Shown: positions 56,052-64,000 of the stretch, piece by piece
Numbering within the stretch: the first letter of the stretch is position 1
How the letters are laid out: each line of letters starts with the position of its first letter
Origin: Sphingomonas oligoaromativorans
GTDB taxonomy: Bacteria > Pseudomonadota > Alphaproteobacteria > Sphingomonadales > Sphingomonadaceae
Direction: 5' to 3'
Length of the DNA stretch: 64,000 nt
Assembly: GCF_011762195.1 (NCBI RefSeq)
Contig: NZ_JAASQK010000007.1
Coordinates: 62,001-126,000 of the forward strand
The notes under the pieces: model-generated
Databases searched by the model: none
What the model saw: the letters and a program-made list of their open reading frames with translations, nothing else
What the model was told of the DNA's origin: nothing
Made by a program: the position numbers and the translations under genes

Positions 56052-57646
56052 TGGTCACGCGCCCGTTTGACGTCGTCATCGTCGGCTCGGGCGCGGCGGG
56101 GCTCACCGCCGCACTCAGCCTCGCGGAGCGCTTCCGGGTCGCGGTGCTCGCCAAGGGCGGGCTTTCGGAGGGATCGACCGCCTGGGCGCAGGGCGGCATC
56201 GCCGCCGTGCTCGAAGAGGGCGACACCTTCGAGAGCCATATCGAGGATACGATGGTGGCCGGCGCCGGCCTCAACAACCGGGCCTCGGTCGAGTTCGTGA
56301 TCGAGAATGCGCCGCGCTCGATCGAGCGGCTGGTCGAGCTGGGCGTCCCCTTCAACCAGGACGGCAACGCGCTCCACCTGACGCGGGAAGGCGGGCACAG
56401 CCATCGCCGCATCGTCCATGTCAACGACGCCACCGGCTGGGCGGTGCAGGAGGCGCTGGAGACGGCCGCCAAGCGCCATCCCAACATCACGCTGGTGCCC
56501 GACATGGCGGCGATCGACCTCGCCACCTCGCGCCATGGCGAGCGCTATCTGGGCGACGGGCATGTCTGGGGCGTCTATGCGCTCAACCGGCGGACCGGGC
56601 AGGTCGAGACCTTCACCGGCAAGGCGACCATCCTCGCCACCGGCGGCGCGGGGCGGACCTATCTCTATTCGACCGCGCCGCGCGGCGCGACCGGCGACGG
56701 CATCGCGATGGCATGGCGGGCGGGCGGGCGCGTCTCCAACATGGAGATGATGCAGTTCCACCCGACCTGCCTCTGGAACCTCGACGTCAAGAATTTCCTC
56801 ATCACCGAGGCGATGCGCGGCGAGGGCGGGCGGCTGAAGCTGCCGCCGGGCGTGCCGGGCGCGGGCCACCGCTTCATGCCGGACTTCGATCCCCGCGAGG
56901 AGCTGGCGCCGCGCGACATCGTCGCCCGCGCGATCGACCATGAGATCAAGCGGCTCGGCCTCGACTATGTCCATCTCGACATCAGCCATCAGCCGCCGGA
57001 GTTCGTGAAGCACCACTTCCCGACCATCTACGCCAAGCTGCTCACCCTCGGCATCGACATCACCACCGATCCGATCCCCGTCGTCCCGGCCCAGCATTAC
57101 ACCTGCGGCGGCGTGATCGTGGACCTGAAGGGCCGCACCGATCTGCCCGGCCTCTATGCGGCGGGCGAGGTGACGCAATCGGGGCTGCACGGCGCGAACC
57201 GTCTGGCCTCGAACTCGCTGCTCGAATGCTTCGTCTTCGGCGAGGCGGCGGCGGGGCATATCACCCGCCACTGGGACGAGCTGCCTTCGCCGCCGCCGAT
57301 CCGGCCGTGGGACGAGAGCCGCGTCACCGATTCGGACGAGGAGGTCATCGTCCAGCACAACTGGCGCGAGATCCGCCGTTTCATGTGGGACTATGTCGGC
57401 ATCGTCCGCACCACCAAGCGGCTGGAGCGGGCGCAGCACCGCATCAAGCTGCTCCGCCGCGAGGTGGAGGAATATTACGGCAACTTCCGCGTGACGGCGG
57501 ACCTGATCGAGCTGCGCAATCTCGTCGAGGTGGCCGACCTGATCGTCCGCTCCGCGCTCGCCCGCAAGGAGAGCCGGGGCCTCCACTACACGCTCGACTA
57601 TCCCGAGATGCTGGCGGAGGCCAGGGACACCATCCTCGTCCCCTGA
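56051..57646 (+). CDS. nadB: L-aspartate oxidase NadB
   Basis: A 531-residue FAD enzyme oxidising L-aspartate to iminoaspartate in NAD synthesis. The FAD site VIVGSGAAGLTAALSLAE is at the N-terminus; [111 protein letters not shown] match NadB rather than succinate dehydrogenase. nadA and nadC are not nearby. It overlaps the ABC ATPase stop. Confidence 0.93.
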   Translation: MVTRPFDVVIVGSGAAGLTAALSLAERFRVAVLAKGGLSEGSTAWAQGGIAAVLEEGDTFESHIEDTMVAGAGLNNRASVEFVIENAPRSIERLVELGVPFNQDGNALHLTREGGHSHRRIVHVNDATGWAVQEALETAAKRHPNITLVPDMAAIDLATSRHGERYLGDGHVWGVYALNRRTGQVETFTGKATILATGGAGRTYLYSTAPRGATGDGIAMAWRAGGRVSNMEMMQFHPTCLWNLDVKNFLITEAMRGEGGRLKLPPGVPGAGHRFMPDFDPREELAPRDIVARAIDHEIKRLGLDYVHLDISHQPPEFVKHHFPTIYAKLLTLGIDITTDPIPVVPAQHYTCGGVIVDLKGRTDLPGLYAAGEVTQSGLHGANRLASNSLLECFVFGEAAAGHITRHWDELPSPPPIRPWDESRVTDSDEEVIVQHNWREIRRFMWDYVGIVRTTKRLERAQHRIKLLRREVEEYYGNFRVTADLIELRNLVEVADLIVRSALARKESRGLHYTLDYPEMLAEARDTILVP

Positions 57647-57657
57647 CGCCCTCCTGC

Positions 57658-57742
57658 CGTCACCCCGGACTTGATCCGGGGTCCAGAGTTGCGAACGGCA
57701 TCGCCTGAAGCTCTGGATGCCGGATCAAGTCCGGCATGACGA
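57658..57742. repeat. Full two-armed dispersed intergenic repeat
   Basis: The left arm (57658-57689) and right arm (57710-57742) are inverted copies: CACCCCGGACTTGATCCGGG with TCCAGAG against CTCTGGATGCCGGATCAAGTCCGGCATGAC. Together they could fold into a long hairpin between nadB and the next gene. This is the best-preserved copy of the family seen at 231-259 and 27461-27536. Confidence 0.85.
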
Positions 57743-57772
57743 AACAGGGAGACTGGCGAGGGAAGGGAAGCG

Positions 57773-58441
57773 TCAGCCGCCGTGATGCCTCGCCCGGCGA
57801 TGATGGCGCACCGGCGCCAGCTTCCTGCCCAGCATCGCGCGATAGCGGCGCTCGGCGGTGCGCTGGTCGACCTCCATCAGCACCTTGCCGCTCGGCACGT
57901 CGACGAAATAGGCGGTGAAGCGCCTCTTCGCCGGGCAATCCGCCTTCTCGGGCATCGTCGCCGCCACGATCAGCCGCTTGCCGCTCGTCCAGCCGAGCGA
58001 AACCAGGTCGGGCGCGATATCCCCGGCGCAGCCCGCCGGCGCGCGATAGACCTTCGCCACCACCTCGGCGAGATTCACCCGCCGCCACCCGCGCGGCTTG
58101 CGCCGCACCAGGATGGCGGTCCGCAGCCTCTCCTCGCCATCCTCATAGGTGACCGCGAGCGCGCGCGAATCCGGCGCCCAGAGCAGTTCCGCCCCCGGCC
58201 CGCCGGGGAAGTGGAAACCGCCGCGCGTGCCGAGATAGACGATGAGGTTATCCTCCTCCTTGTCCTCGGTGAAGCGGGCGACCGCGCGGGTGCGGTCGTC
58301 GGGCGCGCTGACGGTCATCGGGCGCGAGGAGCCGACGATATCGGTGAGCGCCGTCGCCTTCTTCGAAAACACCCCCGCGGCCGCCGGCGCGGCGCAGAGG
58401 AAAGCCAGCAGCAGGGCCTTCGCCAGTCGTGATGGATACAT
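57773..58441 (-). CDS. Hypothetical secreted protein (222 residues)
   Basis: The protein has a signal peptide (MYPSRLAKALLLAFLCAAPAAAG), then segments VSAPDDRTRAVARFTEDKEEDNLIVYLGTRGGF and ELLWAPDSRALAVTYEDGEERLRTAILVRRKPRGWRRVNLAEVV that resemble WD/beta-propeller-like repeats seen in outer-membrane or periplasmic proteins. The C-terminus is Arg/His-rich (RHHRRARHHGG). No family is certain. It is divergent from polA with a 123-bp gap. Confidence 0.65.
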   Translation of the reverse strand: MYPSRLAKALLLAFLCAAPAAAGVFSKKATALTDIVGSSRPMTVSAPDDRTRAVARFTEDKEEDNLIVYLGTRGGFHFPGGPGAELLWAPDSRALAVTYEDGEERLRTAILVRRKPRGWRRVNLAEVVAKVYRAPAGCAGDIAPDLVSLGWTSGKRLIVAATMPEKADCPAKRRFTAYFVDVPSGKVLMEVDQRTAERRYRAMLGRKLAPVRHHRRARHHGG

Positions 58442-58564
58442 GTTCAGCCACTGTGCTCCCGGATCATGTCGCCCATGGTAACTTCGTCACAGCTTCGCTG
58501 CCAAGCGCCGCCGGAACGCAAGCCGCCTGTCGCCTTCGCCGCGCCCGCTTGCTAAAGCCCGCCG

Positions 58565-61318
58565 ATGTCTTCCCAGCATCTCTACCTCGTCGACGGATCG
58601 AGCTATATTTTCCGGGCCTATCACCGGCTTCCGCCGCTGACCAACCGCCATGGCCAGCCGGCCGGCGCGGTCTACGGCTTCACCACCATGTTGTGGAAGC
58701 TGCTCACCGATCTCACGGGGGAGGGCGGGCCGAGCCATCTGGCGGTGATCTTCGACGCCTCGTCCAAGACCTTCCGCAACGACATGTACGATCAGTACAA
58801 GGCGAACCGGCCGCCGGCGCCCGAGGATCTGATCCCGCAATTCCCGATGATCCGCGATGCCACCCGCGCCTTCTCGGTGCCCTGCATCGAGACCGAGGGG
58901 CTGGAAGCGGACGATATCATCGCCTGCTACTCGCAGGCCGCGATCGGCGCGGGCTGGAAGGTGACGATCGTCTCGTCCGACAAGGATCTGATGCAGCTCA
59001 TCGTGCCCGGCCTCGACATGCTCGACACGATGAACGACCGCCGGATGGGCGCGGAGCATGTCGTCGAGAAGTTCGGCGTCACGCCGGACAAGCTCGGCGA
59101 CGTGCTGGCGCTGATGGGCGACAGCGTCGACAATGTGCCGGGCGTGCCGGGCGTCGGCCCCAAGACCGCCTCGCAGCTCATCCAGCAATATGGCGATCTC
59201 GAATCGGTGCTGGCCGCCGCGCCGACGATCACCAAGCCCAAGCTGCGCCAATCGCTGATCGACCATGCCGAGATGGCGCGCCTGTCGCGCCGTCTGGTGG
59301 CGCTCGAATGCAATGCGCCGCTGCCGCAGCCGCTCGACGAGCTGGTGCTTCAGGGCATCCCGCCGGCGCCGCTGCGCGCCTTCCTGGAGGAGCATGGCTT
59401 CCGCTCGCTGCTGACCAAGCTCGGCGACGCGCCCGCCATGCCGGCCGCCATACCCTCGTCCGGGACGGCCGCCGAGGAAGAGCCGCCGTTCAAGCATGAC
59501 GATTACGAGACCGTCGTCACCGAAGAGGCGCTCGACCGCTGGATCGCGGAAGCCACGGCACAGGGCTTCGTCGCAGTCGACACCGAGACCGACCAGCTCG
59601 ACGCGCTGCGCGCGACCCTCGTCGGCATCAGCCTCGCCACGAAGCCGGGCAAGGCCTGCTACATCCCCGTCGGCCATCGCGGCGACGGGCTGCTCTCCGA
59701 AGCGCCGGTGCAACTGCCGCGCGATGTCGTGCTGTCGAAGCTCGCGCCGTTGCTGGCCGATCCGGCGGTGCTGAAGATCGGGCAGAACATCAAATATGAT
59801 CTGCTGGTGTTCCAGCGCGCCGGCGTGCCGGTGGTGGCGCCCTATGACGACACCATGCTGCTGAGCTACGATCTCGACGCCGGCAAGCATGGCCATGGCA
59901 TGGACGATCTGTGCAAGACGCACCTCGGCCACACCACGATCAGCTTCAAGGACGTCTGCGGCACCGGCAAGAATCAGCTTACGTTCGATCTCGTCCCCCT
60001 CGATCGCGCGACGCATTACGCCGCCGAGGATGCCGACGTGACGCTGCGCCTGTGGAAGCGCCTCAAGCCGCGTCTCCCGAAGGAAGGCGCGACGCGCGTC
60101 TATGAGATGGTCGATCGCCCGCTGGTGCCCGTCGTCGCCGCGATGGAGGCGGCCGGCATCCTCGTCGACCGCGCCGAGCTGGCGCGGCTTTCCACCGATT
60201 ATGCCGCCGAGATCGCCCGCCTCGAAGGCGTGATCCACGAGGCCGCCGGTGGCCCCTTCACCATCGGCAGCCCCAAGCAGTTGGGCGAGGTGCTGTTCGA
60301 GCGCATGGGCCTCAAGGGCGGGCGCAAGGGCAAGTCGGGCGTCTATTCGACCGACGTCAACGAGATGGAGCGGCTTGCGGGCGAGGGCGTCGAGGTGGCG
60401 CGGCTCGTGCTGGAATGGCGCCAGCTCTCCAAGCTCAAGTCGACCTATACCGACGCGCTCCAGCAGCAGATCAACCCCGAGACGGGCCGCGTCCACACCA
60501 GCTTCAGCTTGGCGGTCGCACAGACCGGACGCTTGTCCTCCACCGACCCCAATCTTCAGAATATCCCGATCCGCACCGAGCTTGGCCGCCGCATCCGCGA
60601 TGCCTTCGTGGCGGCGCCGGGCAACGTCATCCTCTCGGCCGACTATTCGCAGATCGAGCTGCGCCTCGCCGCGCACATGGCCGACGTGCCCGAACTGCGC
60701 GAGGCCTTCCGGCAGGGCACGGACATCCACAACCTCACCGCGCAGGAGCTGTTCGGCGAGGTCAACCGCGACACGCGCGGCCGCGCCAAGACGATCAACT
60801 TCGCCATCCTCTACGGCATCTCGGCCTTTGGCCTCGCCGGGCGGCTCGGTGTCGATCGCGGCGAGGCGCAGCGGATCATCGACCGCTATTTCGAGCGCTT
60901 CCCCGGCGTCAGCCGCTACATCGCCGACACGCTGACCCTGGTCCGCGACAAGGGCTTCGTCTCGACGCTGTTCGGCCGCAAGACATGGCTGCCCGGCATC
61001 AAGGGCAAGATGCAGGGCGAGCGGCAGGCGGCCGAGCGGCAGGCGATCAACGCTCCCATTCAGGGCACGTCGGCCGATCTCATCAAGCGGGCGATGGTCC
61101 GCATCGGGCCGGCGCTGGCGGACGCCGGGCTCGGCCATGTGCGAATGCTGCTCCAGGTCCATGACGAACTGGTGTTCGAGCTTCCGCAAGCCGATGTCGA
61201 GGCGGCGAGCGCGGTCATCCGTCGCGTGATGGAAGGGGCCGCCGGACCCGCCGTCACCCTTTCGGTGCCGCTCGGCGTCGAGATCGGCACGGGTGCGAGC
61301 TGGGGAGCGGCGCATTGA
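58565..61318 (+). CDS. polA: DNA polymerase I
   Basis: A 917-residue polymerase with three domains. The 5'-3' exonuclease covers about residues 1-290 (DGSSYIFRAYHRLPPLTNRHGQPAGAVYGFTTML, SDKDLMQLI). The 3'-5' proofreading domain is intact: DTETDQLDALR near 338 and NIKYDLLVFQRAG, with AEDADVTLRLW. The polymerase part has LVLEWRQLSKLKSTYTDAL, DYSQIELRLAAH near 693, RAKTINFAILYGISAFGLA and the terminal VHDELVFELP near 865. It lacks nothing expected. Its stop overlaps the TTG start of the next gene. Confidence 0.98.
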   Translation: MSSQHLYLVDGSSYIFRAYHRLPPLTNRHGQPAGAVYGFTTMLWKLLTDLTGEGGPSHLAVIFDASSKTFRNDMYDQYKANRPPAPEDLIPQFPMIRDATRAFSVPCIETEGLEADDIIACYSQAAIGAGWKVTIVSSDKDLMQLIVPGLDMLDTMNDRRMGAEHVVEKFGVTPDKLGDVLALMGDSVDNVPGVPGVGPKTASQLIQQYGDLESVLAAAPTITKPKLRQSLIDHAEMARLSRRLVALECNAPLPQPLDELVLQGIPPAPLRAFLEEHGFRSLLTKLGDAPAMPAAIPSSGTAAEEEPPFKHDDYETVVTEEALDRWIAEATAQGFVAVDTETDQLDALRATLVGISLATKPGKACYIPVGHRGDGLLSEAPVQLPRDVVLSKLAPLLADPAVLKIGQNIKYDLLVFQRAGVPVVAPYDDTMLLSYDLDAGKHGHGMDDLCKTHLGHTTISFKDVCGTGKNQLTFDLVPLDRATHYAAEDADVTLRLWKRLKPRLPKEGATRVYEMVDRPLVPVVAAMEAAGILVDRAELARLSTDYAAEIARLEGVIHEAAGGPFTIGSPKQLGEVLFERMGLKGGRKGKSGVYSTDVNEMERLAGEGVEVARLVLEWRQLSKLKSTYTDALQQQINPETGRVHTSFSLAVAQTGRLSSTDPNLQNIPIRTELGRRIRDAFVAAPGNVILSADYSQIELRLAAHMADVPELREAFRQGTDIHNLTAQELFGEVNRDTRGRAKTINFAILYGISAFGLAGRLGVDRGEAQRIIDRYFERFPGVSRYIADTLTLVRDKGFVSTLFGRKTWLPGIKGKMQGERQAAERQAINAPIQGTSADLIKRAMVRIGPALADAGLGHVRMLLQVHDELVFELPQADVEAASAVIRRVMEGAAGPAVTLSVPLGVEIGTGASWGAAH

Positions 61319-62835
61319 GCAACGCGTTCACCGCCAACGAGGAGGGGCCGGGCGACATCGCCGCGCTGGCCAAGGGCGGACGCACCAATTTCTTCGGCTT
61401 CCTGCTGCGTCTGGCGGCGCGGCTGCCCTTCCTGTTCATCGCCGGCCGCATCTACGGCGCCGACGTGCTGGGCCGCTTCGCCTATGCGACGATCATCGTC
61501 GAGTTCGCGGCCCAGCTCGCGACGCTCGGCCTCAAGCGCGGCCTCGCCCAGCAGCTCGCCAAGACCAGCCGCCCCCATGTCCATGTCGTGTGGGACGGGA
61601 TGCTGGTCGGCTGGCTGGTGTCGATCCTCGCCGCCGGCATCCTGATGCTCTGGCCGATCCTGCTCTTCCCCAATTCCGAGGTGAACGGGTTCGACTGGAT
61701 GCTGCCGATGACGGTGTTCGCGTGGACGGGATCGGACATCGCGCTCGCCGGCCTCGCCTATCGCGGCAATATCGGCGCCACCGTCACCGCCCGCTCGCTG
61801 ATCGAGCCCTGGACGATCAGCATCGCGGCCTTCGCCTTCTCCTTCTATTCGCTGCGCGACGGCCTGATCCTGTCCTACGCGCTCTCGGCCATCGCCGCAC
61901 TGATCGCCTCGATCGTGCCGCTGATGCGCGAATATGGCCGCCCGCGCGGCTGGGCGCCGGAGCCCGTGCGCCTGTTCTCGATGATGAAGCGCAACCTGCC
62001 GCTGGCGGGCGCGGATGCCATCGAATGGGGCTCGCGCCGGCTCGACATCGCCATCCTCGGCCTGTTCTTCTCGCCGGCGATCGTCGGCATCTACTACGTC
62101 GCCCAGCAGGTCGCCTCGCTGCCGCAGAAGCTCAAGACCAGCTTCGATCCGATCCTCGGCCCGGTCATCACCCAGAACCTCGCCGAGAACAACAAGGCCG
62201 CCGTCGCCAAGCAGGTGCGGCAGGTCGGCTTCTGGATCATCGCCGCCCAGATCGGCATCGCGCTGGCGCTCGGCATTCCGGGCGAGGCGGTGATGGGGCT
62301 GGTCGGCCCGCGCTTCGTCGGCGGCACGGGCGCGCTCGGCGTGCTGCTCGCCGCCGAGGCGATCGCCGCCACCGCCGTGGTGAGCGAGGCGGCGCTGATC
62401 TATATCGCGGCCAAGCGCAACCTCGCCATCTCGGTGGCGATGATCGTGGGGCAGACGATCCTGTCGGTGATCCTGATCTACATGATCCGCGCCGCGCATC
62501 CCGTGGCCGATCTCAAGGACGACGCCATCGCCGCCGCCGGCCCGGCCATCGCGCTGATGCTGATGCTGGGCGCCGCCTCGATCGCCAAGGCGCGGCTGCT
62601 GCGCCGGCTGCTCGGGCATCGCGTCTCGGGCTGGCGCTGGCCGCTGGTGCCGGCGGCGGCGGCGGGCATGGCGGTCGGCGCGCTGGCGACCTGGTTCCCC
62701 GAATGGATGGAGCTGATGCTGGGCGTGCCGCTGATCCTCGCCGCCTATGGCGCGGTGATCTGGTATCGCGGCTTCGGCGAGGAGGACCGGCTGCTGTTCA
62801 GCCTGAAGCCCGGCGCCGAGCCGCAACCGGCCTGA
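61315..62835 (+). CDS. Polysaccharide flippase-like membrane protein
   Basis: A 506-residue membrane protein starting at TTG 61315 within the polA stop (TGATTG-like overlap, TTGA). About 12-14 helices, with [45 protein letters not shown] at the start, resemble Wzx/MATE-type O-antigen and lipopolysaccharide transporters. The [50 protein letters not shown] segment is typical. No glycosyltransferase genes are nearby, so the substrate is unknown. Confidence 0.83.
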   Translation: MSNAFTANEEGPGDIAALAKGGRTNFFGFLLRLAARLPFLFIAGRIYGADVLGRFAYATIIVEFAAQLATLGLKRGLAQQLAKTSRPHVHVVWDGMLVGWLVSILAAGILMLWPILLFPNSEVNGFDWMLPMTVFAWTGSDIALAGLAYRGNIGATVTARSLIEPWTISIAAFAFSFYSLRDGLILSYALSAIAALIASIVPLMREYGRPRGWAPEPVRLFSMMKRNLPLAGADAIEWGSRRLDIAILGLFFSPAIVGIYYVAQQVASLPQKLKTSFDPILGPVITQNLAENNKAAVAKQVRQVGFWIIAAQIGIALALGIPGEAVMGLVGPRFVGGTGALGVLLAAEAIAATAVVSEAALIYIAAKRNLAISVAMIVGQTILSVILIYMIRAAHPVADLKDDAIAAAGPAIALMLMLGAASIAKARLLRRLLGHRVSGWRWPLVPAAAAGMAVGALATWFPEWMELMLGVPLILAAYGAVIWYRGFGEEDRLLFSLKPGAEPQPA

Positions 62836-62837
62836 GA

Positions 62838-62873
62838 AAAAGGGGCGGAGGTTTCGACACCTCCGCCCCTTTT
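62838..62873. terminator. Bidirectional terminator between the flippase gene and purH
   Basis: A 15-bp perfect stem from AAAAGGGGCGGAGGT (62838-62852) to ACCTCCGCCCCTTTT (62859-62873) encloses a 6-nt loop. The flanking A and T runs give good U-tracts in both directions, so it ends both convergent genes. Confidence 0.95.
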
Positions 62874-62877
62874 CGGA

Positions 62878-64000
62878 TCAGTGCCGGAAGTGGCGCATTC
62901 CGGTGAAGACCATCGCGAGGCCGGCTTCGTCGGCAGCGGCGATCACCTCCTCGTCGCGGATCGAGCCGCCCGGCTGGATCACCGCCGTGGCGCCCGCCTC
63001 GACCGCCGCCAGCAGACCGTCCGCGAAGGGGAAGAAGGCGTCCGACGCGACCGCCGAGCCGATCGTGCGGGGCTCGGCCCAGCCGGCCTTGTCGGCGGCG
63101 TCCTTGGCCTTCCACGCGGCGATGCGGGCGCTTTCGAGGCGGTTCATCTGCCCCGCGCCGACGCCGGCGGTCGAGCCGCCCTTGGCATAGACGATGGCGT
63201 TCGACTTGACATGCTTGGCGACCGTCCAGGCGAAGAGGCAGTCCTCCAGTTCCTGAGCGGTCGGCTCGCGCTTGGTCACCACCTTGAGCAGGTCGCGCGT
63301 GATGCGGCCATTGTCGCGCGACTGGACGAGCATCCCGCCCGCGATCGACTTCATGGTGAGGCCGCCGCGTGCCGGATCGGGAAGCTCGCCGGTCAGCAGC
63401 AGGCGGAGATTCTTCTTCTTCGCGAACACCGCGCGGGCGTCGGCATCGGCATCCGGCGCACAGACCACCTCAGTGAAGATGCCGGAGATCGCTTCCGCCG
63501 TCGGGCCGTCGAGCGGACGGTTGACCGCGATGATGCCGCCAAACGCCGAGACGCTGTCGCAGGCGAGGGCCGCCTGATAGGCCTCGATCAGCGTATCCGC
63601 CGTGGCGACGCCGCAGGGGTTCGCGTGCTTGACGATGACGACGGTCGGCGGGCCGTCGCGGAACTCGCTGACCAGCTCCAGCGCCGCGTCGGCGTCGTTG
63701 TAATTGTTGTAGCTGAGCTCCTTGCCCTGCACCTGCTCGGCCTGCGCGATGCCACGCGCCGAGGGGCCGAGCGGGAGATAGAGCGCCGCCGACTGGTGCG
63801 GATTCTCGCCATAACGCAGCGCAGCGCCCTTCCTGAGCGGCACCGACAGCGCCTCGGGCAGCGTCTCGCCCTGATCGGCGAAGGCGAACCAGGAGGAGAT
63901 CATGCCGTCATAGGCCGCCGTCGCCGCGAAGGCCTTGGCGGCGAGCTTGCGGCGCAGCGCCAGCGTGGTCGAGCCGGCGTTGGCGTCCAGCTCCTCGATG
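62878..64000 (-). CDS. purH: Bifunctional AICAR transformylase/IMP cyclohydrolase PurH, C-terminal part (5' end outside window)
   Basis: The frame is open to base 64000 and the visible 373 residues are the AICAR transformylase part of PurH, with an interdomain segment ([80 protein letters not shown]-like, [54 protein letters not shown] at the end). It makes formyl-AICAR and then IMP in purine synthesis. The N-terminal IMP cyclohydrolase domain lies mostly outside the window. The terminator at 62838-62873 follows its stop. Confidence 0.97.
   Translation of the reverse strand, partial: IEELDANAGSTTLALRRKLAAKAFAATAAYDGMISSWFAFADQGETLPEALSVPLRKGAALRYGENPHQSAALYLPLGPSARGIAQAEQVQGKELSYNNYNDADAALELVSEFRDGPPTVVIVKHANPCGVATADTLIEAYQAALACDSVSAFGGIIAVNRPLDGPTAEAISGIFTEVVCAPDADADARAVFAKKKNLRLLLTGELPDPARGGLTMKSIAGGMLVQSRDNGRITRDLLKVVTKREPTAQELEDCLFAWTVAKHVKSNAIVYAKGGSTAGVGAGQMNRLESARIAAWKAKDAADKAGWAEPRTIGSAVASDAFFPFADGLLAAVEAGATAVIQPGGSIRDEEVIAAADEAGLAMVFTGMRHFRH

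Noticed and set aside
58487-61315. Open frame of 942 codons opposite polA
   Set aside because: The plus strand encodes a complete DNA polymerase I with all motifs; the antisense frame has no start context or domain.

Overview
The window is GC-rich, densely packed bacterial chromosome from an alphaproteobacterium, most likely a sphingomonad (Sphingomonadales). Pointers are the infA-maf-RNase E/G-yacG cluster, several TonB-dependent receptors, a Sphingomonas-like hut region with both hutF and hutG, crtI, a TPP riboswitch before thiC, and dispersed intergenic repeats with the core CCGGACTTGATCCGG. No insertion sequence, prophage, integrase, CRISPR array or rRNA operon was seen. The content looks like stable core genome plus small accessory islands, and no gene-free stretch exceeds about 250 bp.

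Layout. 1-6.8 kb: end of nusB, thiL, a K+-independent H+-pyrophosphatase, maiA, a PAP2 phosphatase and a TonB receptor. 6.8-12.4 kb: a minus-strand sulfate uptake operon (sbp, an outer-membrane porin, cysT, cysW, cysA) preceded by an Rrf2-type regulator with a perfect 18-bp palindrome. 12.5-17.2 kb: infA, maf, RNase E/G, yacG, tRNA-Phe and a large TonB receptor. 17.2-19.4 kb: a soluble CBS-type chemoreceptor followed by a ParA-like ATPase. 19.3-26.6 kb: the complete histidine utilisation locus hutC, hutF, hutIHGU with a near-perfect HutC operator. 26.6-35 kb: DUF72, nhaA, etfAB, sucC, small genes, a LOG-family hydrolase, crtI and tRNA-Lys.

35-44.5 kb: TPP riboswitch, an uncharacterised four-helix membrane protein, thiC, ung, a 2'-5' RNA ligase-like gene behind a LexA-like box, and a Rieske oxygenase/FAD oxidoreductase pair. 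44.5-51 kb: PspC plus a 44-residue membrane peptide behind a sigma-54-like promoter, an Atm1-type exporter, a retropepsin-like protein, a thioredoxin-like protein and recQ. 51-58 kb: amtB-glnK with a sigma-54 promoter, DUF2007, tldD, a CHCC zinc-finger protein, an orphan ABC ATPase and nadB. 58-64 kb: polA, a flippase-like protein and the 3' part of purH.

The best leads for new biology are the chemoreceptor/ParA pair (possibly a positioning system for a cytoplasmic receptor cluster, resembling Rhodobacter TlpT/PpfA), the riboswitch-controlled membrane protein ahead of thiC, the porin inside the sulfate operon, the sigma-54/PspC micro-operon and the LexA-boxed RNA ligase-like gene. All functional statements rest on reading the sequence and family knowledge; no database search was run.
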